A program made the position numbers and the translations under genes. Source: Candidatus Kapaibacterium sp. (GTDB lineage Bacteria > Bacteroidota > Ignavibacteria > Kapaibacteriales > UBA2268). Taken from it: 64,000 bases of DNA. The stretch covers positions 59,419 through 123,418 of the forward strand of contig JAPLFL010000090.1 in NCBI GenBank assembly GCA_026390695.1, given 5' to 3'. Of the stretch, positions 57,212 to 64,000 are shown in pieces (within the stretch, counting starts at the first letter, position 1; each line of letters begins with the position of its first letter). The notes beneath the pieces were generated by a model. That model searched no databases. It saw only the letters and a list, made by a program, of their open reading frames with translations, and was not told the origin of the DNA.

Positions 57212-58256
57212 ACACACTGACCTTTTCCGGACCAAACTGATTTGTTACAAAAACAAGATAATTCAAATTAAAATCTTTATATACATATTTACGGAAAAAG
57301 TCAAGATTATGATAATCTACAGTTACTTTTGCAGGCAGATAAAGAGTACCACGACCTTTGTATGGGCCGCCGAAATACATTAATATTTCTCCTTCAGAGT
57401 TAAATAACTGAACATTTTCAAAAGCAGCATCAACAACGTAAAGATTTTTATCCTTATCTAAGGAAATTCCTTTGGGGCGAACAAATCCCCCTGCAAAACT
57501 TCCAGCCTTGCCGATGTTTTTGATAAAATTTCCATTAAGATCAAAAACCTTTATCACAAATTCGCCAAAATCTGTAACATATATTTCCTTATCTGTTACA
57601 AAAATATTTGATGGCTGATGAATAAACGCAGTATCTTGCTCATCTACATCAGGAAAAGAATTAAGTAAGACCGAATTATCTTTTGAGAAAATTCTAATCT
57701 TATGATCTGATATATCTGTTATATAAATCTTGTCATCCTTAACAAATACGTCAGTAGGTTTTGACAGTTCTTTATAGCCTACATTTTTAACATAATGTAA
57801 ACTGTCATCGAAAACAACAATATCTTTCCTGTCTGCATCAACAACGTACAACAAACTATCTTTATCAATAAAACAGTTTAGTGGTTTCATCAGTTGTCCA
57901 AGACCACCCGGTTTAAATAAATTGTAAGTCTTATTCTCAAGATTAATAATTTCCAAACCACCTAATTTAGTATCACAAATGACAATCTTATTTTTTCCGG
58001 TAGAAAGTCCAAAAGGTTTTGAAATAGAAAAATCATCTGATAATCCTGTAATCAATTTCTCGAAATTGGAATTATCACCAAATAATTCCTTGGAATTTGA
58101 AAAACCGGTCAAATACTGAATTCTTGTTGTATCAGGAGGAGGAGGAAAAACAACGAGGTCATTAACTCCATTTTTTACTATTTTGGGGGAGCATGAAACC
58201 AAAAAAAATATCCAATAAGATATTAAAAGAACAATATATATTTTATTTATTTTCAT
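57189..58256 (-). CDS. NHL-repeat propeller lipoprotein
   Basis: 355 residues with lipobox LVSCS and six NHL blades (KPFGLSTGKNKIVICDTK, KDSLLYVVDADRKDIVVFD, RPKGISLDKDKNLYVVDAA). The first blades also carry KPTDVFVKDDKIYITDIS. NHL propellers in multihaem cytochrome clusters are often co-encoded in metal-reducing bacteria, as binding partners with no known catalysis. It lies directly upstream of the pentahaem lipoprotein and is probably co-transcribed. Confidence 0.87.
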   Translation of the reverse strand: MKINKIYIVLLISYWIFFLVSCSPKIVKNGVNDLVVFPPPPDTTRIQYLTGFSNSKELFGDNSNFEKLITGLSDDFSISKPFGLSTGKNKIVICDTKLGGLEIINLENKTYNLFKPGGLGQLMKPLNCFIDKDSLLYVVDADRKDIVVFDDSLHYVKNVGYKELSKPTDVFVKDDKIYITDISDHKIRIFSKDNSVLLNSFPDVDEQDTAFIHQPSNIFVTDKEIYVTDFGEFVIKVFDLNGNFIKNIGKAGSFAGGFVRPKGISLDKDKNLYVVDAAFENVQLFNSEGEILMYFGGPYKGRGTLYLPAKVTVDYHNLDFFRKYVYKDFNLNYLVFVTNQFGPEKVSVYGFVEPK

Positions 58257-58299
58257 TTGAATAATTAATTTTAAGTCTAATAATTCATTACAATTTTAT

Positions 58300-58349
58300 C
58301 AGACGAGGACGTCTAACCTACTGTGCGGTAGAACAGACGTCCTTGTCTG
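58300..58349. repeat. Inverted repeat around a small stem
   Basis: CAGACGAGGACGTCT and AGACGTCCTTGTCTG (one mismatch) enclose CCTACTGTGCGGTAG. A T run follows on the plus strand. It sits between the 4-haem cytochrome and the NHL gene and may limit read-through or be a REP-like repeat. Confidence 0.65.
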
Positions 58350-58519
58350 TTTTTATTGCAAATATTTATTTTAAATTATATAATAATTTTAGAAAAGAGG
58401 CTGCCGAGTTGAATTTTGTCAATAATTCATTAAAAATCGAATAAAATTAAGGTTACTTTATAAATTTAACTTTCAACTTATAACTTCAAATAGGCAGCCT
58501 CATTCTAAAAAATTCGAGA

Positions 58520-59128
58520 TTATTTATTATGACAAGTTAAGCATAAAGCTGAACTCGCATTGCTTACAACTAATAAATGCGAACGATTAGCTGTGTTATG
58601 CACATCATGGCAAGAAGAACATTCAACCTTACCGCTCTTTAATAACGGAGATATTCCAGCCGATGCAGGATCTTTTAAACCAGCGTCAGCGGCAAACAAT
58701 GCTGCATCATAAGCAAATGAAACAGGATGATCATTTGTTAAAGCGGTTCCTAAATTCCCTGAACCAGTACCGACCGAACCCATTGTGATAACTCCGTCGG
58801 TTCTTCCACCAAAATTATCAATAGCAGTCACACCGTCATGGCAACTCAAACATAGCTTAGAAGATGCACTTGGTGCTCCAATAGTCGCATCTGTAGTCGT
58901 GCTTGTATATACAGTGAAAGATTGAGTTGATAATTGGTGGTTCCAGAGTGGTTTCTCAACTGTGCTTGCGTTATGTGGCGTATGGCAAGGTTGACAAATT
59001 TCGCCATTTGTATTCCAGCTTGCGCTGTGGAAATCATGTTTCGACCCGCTTATACCAGCGGAAGCTTTGAGTGACCAAAAGAAAATGGTCACAATCATTA
59101 TTGTGCAGAGTATTTTAAAATATCTCAT
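58520..59128 (-). CDS. Tetrahaem cytochrome c
   Basis: 202 residues from ATG 59128, chosen because GGAG lies six bases upstream. Signal peptide ending KASA; four CXXCH sites (CQPCH, CLSCH, CSSCH, CLTCH), with QPCHTPHNAS and SSCHDVHN of the doubled-CXXCH family. It is similar in plan to the first third of the cytochrome at 59881 (HDGVTAIDNFG and NDHPVSF segments). Probably periplasmic. Confidence 0.9.
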   Translation of the reverse strand: MRYFKILCTIMIVTIFFWSLKASAGISGSKHDFHSASWNTNGEICQPCHTPHNASTVEKPLWNHQLSTQSFTVYTSTTTDATIGAPSASSKLCLSCHDGVTAIDNFGGRTDGVITMGSVGTGSGNLGTALTNDHPVSFAYDAALFAADAGLKDPASAGISPLLKSGKVECSSCHDVHNTANRSHLLVVSNASSALCLTCHNK

Positions 59129-59140
59129 TGCGAACTCCAA

Positions 59141-59880
59141 AAAAAATGAAACAAAAATAAAAGTAAATTATAAAAACAAAGCTGATCAGGCTTACAAAAG
59201 AAAGATTGAAAATAAATATTTCCAATCATCAAATATCTAAAACATATAAAAAATAATGCTTTAAGACAGTTAAATATTCACTATAAAATCAGTATAAATC
59301 AAAGAACGAATAAATTTCAAATAATAATTAAAAAAAATACATTAAACTTTGATACAAACATACAAACCATTTTGTTAATACGCAAGTAAAATTTTAATTA
59401 AAGATAAAAAAATCTGAAAAATAGTCATTATTTTTAATTAGTTTATAAATATATGTTTAGAAAATAAGCAGGAATGCGTACCAGTCCTATATATTACAAT
59501 ATATTAATTAAAAATTAATTTTAGAATAGACTTACAATAAAGTTCAATTGTTTGGAATTATATTAAAGGTGAAGATAATTAATTATTTATTTTTTAAAAA
59601 TAGGATTATTTAGTCCGCTTTAATTTAAAATCACAAAACTAATATATTTAATTGAAAAAACAAAATTAAATTACAAAACAATCATTATCCATTAATTTCA
59701 TGACTTCTGCCATTTCGACTACTTTCAATGCCCTGAACTCCTCCCTGAGCGAAGTCGAAGGGAATATCCTTCTGAATTTATATTGGAATTGATAAAATAT
59801 ATAATCAAATAAACCCAAATTTTTCATTAAGTTTTGATGAAATAGAAATATTACTTACAAACAATGAACATTCAACTTGA
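59141..59880. other. AT-rich intergenic region with a promoter and one repeat
   Basis: About 740 bases without a convincing gene. It holds the promoter at 59355-59385 and, at about 59700-59765, a repeat with CTGAGCGAAGTCGAAGGG, a type found in several Bacteroidota genomes. The rest is featureless A/T sequence. Confidence 0.45.
59355..59385 (-). promoter_or_regulatory. Bacteroidota-type promoter of the tetrahaem cytochrome block
   Basis: Minus strand TTG (59385-59383), 20 nt, TATGTTTG (59362-59355), giving a leader of about 220 nt before ATG 59128. Confidence 0.6.
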
Positions 59881-61605
59881 TTAATAAGTATAAGGATCGT
59901 GTGCTTTACCATGACAAACCAATGTGCATCTGCCGTGATAGACGCCTGTATCGTCATATCTTAATACTCCATTATAAGCTGAAACAATGGAAGTATTAAA
60001 ATTTATCAGATGAGAATTATTCGTTGAATTACCCTGGCTGCTGCTTATTCCGTGCGAATCATGGCATGTGCTACATGAAACACCTTCATCAACAACATGG
60101 CTGCTATGGTATCTGAATGACATATTTTGCAAAATGCCTTTACCTGCTGTATTTCTGTCGTGACATGTATAACATAGAGCAAAATCTGTCGCATCATTAT
60201 TATTTTGACCGTTAGTCTCTGTTAGTTTGTATCTTTTTTTAAGAAGAGGTGAGTATATAGAGCCATGAGGCCCTTTTTGTGACGAGGTAGCATCTGCCGA
60301 AGAATGGCAGTCAGTGCAATACATATAGCTTGAAGATGACCATGGAGATATAAGGCTTGGTACTTCGGAATTGCCTCTTGGAGCAGCTACCGGATGAAAC
60401 GAGGGACCGTTGGATTGAAACTCAAGTCTGGTATCTGTTTGAACTATTTGTCTTGTTATATATGCTTGCTGTCTCCATGAAGCAGAGCTATGGCATTTAA
60501 AGCATATTTCATATTCATACGAAACATTTGTTACTGCATTTCCTGACAGATTAATACCTTTCACTCCACGAAGCAATCTTGATGCATTTGGTGCTGTAGC
60601 TGCGGGAGAATTGGATGCTGCCTGATGCGGATTATGGCAATCTGTACATTCAACGTGTTTCGATGAAGGAATTGTGGATTCTGCCATATCATGAACCCCC
60701 AAATATGAAGCAATGTCGTGCTTTGATGTTCTTGTTGAAGCAAATTCATTCCAAACATTGACTGATGCTGCATTTCCATTATGGCAACTTATACAATTAT
60801 TCTCTTCGCCGCTTTGGTTCAATAATCTGACAGGTGTAACGGCATTATGTGGATTATGGCAATTTTCACAAGCATTGTCCTGAACTGTTGTATATGAAGT
60901 ATGCGGCCAGGGATTTGTGCCGCTGCCATTCCATGTTCTGGTTGATGTGGCGTGCGATGCAGTACTCCAGTTTGTTCGGATATGGCAATTTGTACAAAGT
61001 CCTGATCGTTGAGTAGAAGCCACTAAAAACGAAGGATATATACTATAATGTGAGTCATGGCATGATGTACATTGAACCTTACTATTGCTAAGAGTCACTC
61101 CTCCACTTAATTGAGAAGGATCTCGTAATTCTCCGTTAGCTGCTGCTAATGCAGCATTATAAAGAAATGATATCGGATGGTCATTTCTTAAATCAGTGCC
61201 AAGATTGCTTCTGCCAGATGGAAGTGTTGTTATGCCACTATTGAAAGTTATATTTGTTGACCTGCTGGCTACTTTTCCCAATGCAATTGTTCCATCATGG
61301 CATGAAAGGCATAATACTGAAGATCCGTCCGGTTGTCCGAGAGAAGCATGTAATGTAGTGCTTTGATAAAGTGAGTATGTTATTCCGGGATCATCCCTGT
61401 TCCAGAGAGGATTTCGAGGTTTGGCAGCATGTGGAGTATGGCAAAAGATACAAATTTCCGATTCTGAACTCGCTTTTATAGTACCTGAGCCGCCGGATGA
61501 TAAATTATGCTTTGTTGTCGAAATTCGCTGCGAATTCAGGTTTATAAAAAAAATCAAAAAAAGTAATATTATAAATAATGATTGTAGAATCACTCTGATT
61601 TTCAT
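59881..61605 (-). CDS. Multihaem c-type cytochrome (11-12 haems)
   Basis: 574 residues with a signal peptide. Eleven CXXCH sites (CIFCH, CLSCH, CTSCH, CTNCH, CENCH, CISCH, CTDCH, CFKCH, CTDCH, CYTCH, CSTCH) plus a terminal CX3CH (CTLVCH). Frequent CHxPH pairs as in doubled-CXXCH proteins. The N-terminal third is similar to the cytochrome at 58520. It follows the NHL gene by 1 bp, so both are on one transcript. Likely a large periplasmic or extracellular electron carrier. Confidence 0.9.
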   Translation of the reverse strand: MKIRVILQSLFIILLFLIFFINLNSQRISTTKHNLSSGGSGTIKASSESEICIFCHTPHAAKPRNPLWNRDDPGITYSLYQSTTLHASLGQPDGSSVLCLSCHDGTIALGKVASRSTNITFNSGITTLPSGRSNLGTDLRNDHPISFLYNAALAAANGELRDPSQLSGGVTLSNSKVQCTSCHDSHYSIYPSFLVASTQRSGLCTNCHIRTNWSTASHATSTRTWNGSGTNPWPHTSYTTVQDNACENCHNPHNAVTPVRLLNQSGEENNCISCHNGNAASVNVWNEFASTRTSKHDIASYLGVHDMAESTIPSSKHVECTDCHNPHQAASNSPAATAPNASRLLRGVKGINLSGNAVTNVSYEYEICFKCHSSASWRQQAYITRQIVQTDTRLEFQSNGPSFHPVAAPRGNSEVPSLISPWSSSSYMYCTDCHSSADATSSQKGPHGSIYSPLLKKRYKLTETNGQNNNDATDFALCYTCHDRNTAGKGILQNMSFRYHSSHVVDEGVSCSTCHDSHGISSSQGNSTNNSHLINFNTSIVSAYNGVLRYDDTGVYHGRCTLVCHGKAHDPYTY

Positions 61606-61606
61606 T

Positions 61607-62644
61607 TTAGTTCCTTAATAATAACCGAAAAACTTGAATCCGTGAGTTATAAGAATCGGTAACATATATATGATTATCATTATTTATATAAATCCCTGTT
61701 GGAAGCCAGAATTCTCCGTCATTTCTACCTTGTTTGCCAAAACAATACAAATAGTCACCTTTCTCATTGAAAACCTGAACCGAATGATACATTGCATCAA
61801 CTATAAAAATATGCCCGAACGTATCTGTTGCTATGCCTTTTGGTGATGCAAAATATCCGGAGGCATCTCCTTGCTGACCAAATGTACTGATGAACTCACC
61901 ATCCAATGAATATATTTGTACTCTGAAATTCATTGCATCTACAATATAAACCTTTCCAGTTTTATCTATACAAATATTCGTTGGAAAATTAAATTCACCA
62001 GGACTTGAGCCACGAATACCAATTGCTCTCACAATTTGACCCTGTTCATTTAAAATTAAAACTCTATGTTTTGCAGTTTCTACAACCCAAAATTGTTTAT
62101 CCTTTGCAGAATAAGCAATACCTGTCGGTTGGCTTAATTCAAAATCATTAAATGCTTTAACTTTATTCTTCTTTAAATCATAAATATAGATTTTATTCAA
62201 CCTTGAATCTGTAAAAGCAATAGTCTGGTTGTTGATTTTCGTGATTCCAACAAGAGATGGAAAATTTATTCCCGTATCATTGTCCAAATATTCAAAATGA
62301 GAATTCAGCATATCTATTTTAACAAGTGATTCCAATCCCTGATCAAGAACAACGATATTTGAACTGTCGTCAGCTAATATTGCATAAGGCTTCATCAACT
62401 GCTTCTGTTCCTTACCTAAAAGGAATTCACCAATCGATTGTAAAATACTCTTCTTCTTTTCAACATCTTCTTTGCTTTTGATTTTTCCTTCATAACGCAC
62501 ATTATAACTTGCTTCTCTGTTTGTGGAATCGTCAAGTTTTGCTAATAATAAAGAATTATTTACAAATAAATAGATGAAAAAATATATATAATTTAATGTA
62601 ATCAACTTAACATAATGAATAATTATCAATAATTTACAATTCAA
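61607..62644 (-). CDS. NHL-repeat propeller protein
   Basis: 345 residues in the longest frame, with six NHL blades (FPTNICIDKTGKVYIVDAM, SPKGIATDTFGHIFIVDAM, LPTGIYINNDNHIYVTDSY). A hydrophobic N-terminus precedes it. The ATG at 62644 overlaps the -7 box of a well-matched promoter (62642-62672), so translation probably starts downstream, at TTG 62629 or 62605; the protein would still have a signal-like segment. It precedes the 11-haem cytochrome by 1 bp. Confidence 0.87.
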   Translation of the reverse strand: MNCKLLIIIHYVKLITLNYIYFFIYLFVNNSLLLAKLDDSTNREASYNVRYEGKIKSKEDVEKKKSILQSIGEFLLGKEQKQLMKPYAILADDSSNIVVLDQGLESLVKIDMLNSHFEYLDNDTGINFPSLVGITKINNQTIAFTDSRLNKIYIYDLKKNKVKAFNDFELSQPTGIAYSAKDKQFWVVETAKHRVLILNEQGQIVRAIGIRGSSPGEFNFPTNICIDKTGKVYIVDAMNFRVQIYSLDGEFISTFGQQGDASGYFASPKGIATDTFGHIFIVDAMYHSVQVFNEKGDYLYCFGKQGRNDGEFWLPTGIYINNDNHIYVTDSYNSRIQVFRLLLRN

Positions 62645-62672
62645 ATATACTTCTTTTAATTTTAATTAACAA
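62642..62672 (-). promoter_or_regulatory. Bacteroidota-type promoter of the NHL-cytochrome block
   Basis: Minus strand TTG (62672-62670), 20 nt, TATATTTG (62649-62642). Transcription would begin near 62635. Confidence 0.6.
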
Positions 62673-62865
62673 GTGTTTCTTAATTATTCTTTAAATTTAT
62701 TCTCTAACATGTTCTGTAATTTTTAAATTAATTTTTAATAAGTCCAAAAAAATGATTTGTCATTCTTCAATTCTTCAGGAGCAGGAAGGCACCTTGTAAA
62801 ACAATGGAAAAAAACCTTATTGCTTCCACCTGAAGTCAAAATATTGTTCCGGCTTTTCTTTCAAT

Positions 62866-63561
62866 TCAATTTTCATCAATATTCTTAGGATTCACTGCTT
62901 TCTTATTTGATGCGCCATAAATCACATAATCCTTATATTTCGCCGGATTTACCCTCTCCCATATCTGTTTACCGATTTCACAGTATTTGCTAACAATTCC
63001 ATATAATTCATTACCCTTTTCAACCCTTTCGATAGTCTTTTCTGCGCGATTAGTAAATTTTTCTTTCTGTAAATACTTCGCATCAATTAATTCTTGTAAT
63101 TTTTCCTCCATTTGATCTAACATTTCATCTGTTAATCCCTCAGAAATAAGTTCAGTTTTATTCTCAATCATAAATTCAAGAATCAATCGAGCCCGCATAA
63201 TAAATGCCTCATCTGGACAATTATACACATCACTTATTCCAATACTCCGATATTTTGGTGAATTTTTGCTCCATTTCATCTCGACACGCAAAGCCATTTT
63301 TCTGATAATCTCTTTCATAGCTTCTATGAGAGCATCTTTTGTTTCATTTGCCGATAAATATTCTTGATAAACATAATCATCGGTCGGAAAAATCTTGAAA
63401 GCGTCACAAATTGATTGCAAATTACTTACGGCAAGTGAAGTTACATTATATAACTCAAAATCTGTAATATCTCTGCTGATGCAATCTGATACATGTTGTG
63501 AAAAACCAATTAGTTCTGGATCACTGATATTATAAATTCTCTGAACAGAAGCATTAGTCAT
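62866..63561 (-). CDS. Helical protein, same family as 18512, unknown function
   Basis: 231 residues, no signal peptide, almost all helical, rich in Glu/Lys in the second half. Shares with 18512 the segments DPELIGFSQHVSDCISRDITDF (there YPELIVTCNEIHTYMVRDATEF) and SKYCEIGKQIWERVNPAKYKDYVIYG. It lacks the Fn3 domain. A strong promoter (63608-63638) and a 21-bp array (63715-63861) lie upstream. The helical part likely packs into a four-helix-type bundle. No function can be read from it. Confidence 0.8.
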   Translation of the reverse strand: MTNASVQRIYNISDPELIGFSQHVSDCISRDITDFELYNVTSLAVSNLQSICDAFKIFPTDDYVYQEYLSANETKDALIEAMKEIIRKMALRVEMKWSKNSPKYRSIGISDVYNCPDEAFIMRARLILEFMIENKTELISEGLTDEMLDQMEEKLQELIDAKYLQKEKFTNRAEKTIERVEKGNELYGIVSKYCEIGKQIWERVNPAKYKDYVIYGASNKKAVNPKNIDEN

Positions 63562-63607
63562 AAAAATAATCCTTAATATATAAAAAAAATATTAATTAAT
63601 TACAATT

Positions 63608-63638
63608 CAAAATTAACAAAATAGAATGAATTTACCAA
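63608..63638 (-). promoter_or_regulatory. Bacteroidota-type promoter of the helical protein gene
   Basis: Minus strand TTG (63638-63636), 20 nt, TAATTTTG (63615-63608). It lies between the gene start (63561) and array B (63715). Confidence 0.62.
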
Positions 63639-63714
63639 ATATTATAAAAAAAAATAGTATATTATACATTTTATAATATTTATGAAAGAATTTACAATAA
63701 TTATTTGAAAAAAA

Positions 63715-63861
63715 ATGATGTTTATTATAAAGAATATAATACGTACTATAAAAAATAATTATCTTATTATAAAAAATACAAGTCTTATTACAAAAGAAAC
63801 AAGTCTTATTGCAAAAAAAACAAGTCTTATTACAAAAAAAACAAGTCTTATTACAAAAATA
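63715..63861. repeat. Tandem array B, 21-bp period
   Basis: Seven units: four clear ones (ACAAGTCTTATTACAAAA plus three bases) at 63778-63861 and three degenerate ones before. All plus-strand frames of the clear units are open; TSLITKK is the most protein-like and shares SLIT with the TASLITC frame of array A. Confidence 0.88.
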
Positions 63862-63965
63862 ATGTATATATTTTTTGTAATAAAAGCCATAAATTATATA
63901 ATCCCAAATATTTCATTAAGATTTAACGTAATTGAAATATTTTATGCTAATAAAGAGCTTTCTTA

Positions 63966-64000
63966 AATCTCCCCTGTCCCTCTTTTGCAAAGAGGGGAAT
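63966..64000. repeat. Palindromic G/C-run repeat at window end
   Basis: CCCCTGTCCCTCTTTTGCAA, then AGAGGGG; same family as the copies at 19581 and 22272. It continues past the window. Confidence 0.7.

Overview
This is an AT-rich window from a member of the Bacteroidota/FCB group, most like the Kapabacteria/Ignavibacteria/Chlorobi side, although the lineage is an inference. The evidence is: (i) repeated promoter matches of the Bacteroidota type (TTG, 19-20 nt, TAnnTTTG); (ii) secreted proteins ending in a type IX secretion (T9SS) sorting domain, with a PorZ-like protein and a PorE-like PD40-OmpA protein; (iii) a serine-palmitoyltransferase-like enzyme; (iv) FISUMP-domain lipoproteins; (v) multihaem cytochromes paired with NHL propeller proteins.

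Layout. 1-3314: the end of an integrated element (excisionase-like HTH protein, self-cleaving CI/LexA-type repressor, lipoprotein, tyrosine recombinase) against a tRNA-Asn gene that is probably its attachment site. 3447-12213: ligA, a frameshifted propeller protein, an M64 peptidase with a lipoprotein, and a class A penicillin-binding protein. 12509-17785: a beta-barrel candidate, then a toxin-antitoxin archipelago (VapB with a VapC stub, HicBA, two RelE-type pairs). Its modules are separated by copies of the 5' end of a FISUMP lipoprotein gene, and complete FISUMP genes occur within it and at its right end. 17957-22770: a 21-bp tandem array, a helical Fn3 protein, a T9SS propeller protein and a mosaic of palindromic repeats. 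22774-30595: a minus-strand T9SS-related block (PorZ-like, subtilisin, unknown, PD40-OmpA). 30654-41942: housekeeping genes (ribH, FKBP isomerase, HMA protein, tRNA-Pro, AddA-like helicase-nuclease, ROK kinase, spt-like, M49 peptidase). 42047-48784: leuS carrying an in-frame palindromic insert, surrounded by gene remnants, MITE-like repeats and three more 21-bp-period arrays. 49011-53318: LysE-type exporter, MlaE-type permease, TPR histidine kinase. 53465-63561: a small array and two minus-strand blocks of NHL proteins, multihaem cytochromes (29 CXXCH motifs in four proteins) and an outer-membrane barrel, a plausible extracellular electron-transfer system. 62866-64000: a second member of the helical protein family, again next to a 21-bp array.

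The most unusual signal is a set of six intergenic tandem arrays (17957, 42474, 46940, 47187, 53465, 63715) whose sequences differ but whose period is always 21 bp. The two members of one unrecognised protein family each lie beside one of them. The second is the toxin-antitoxin region, where the same lipoprotein-gene leader has been copied between unrelated modules.
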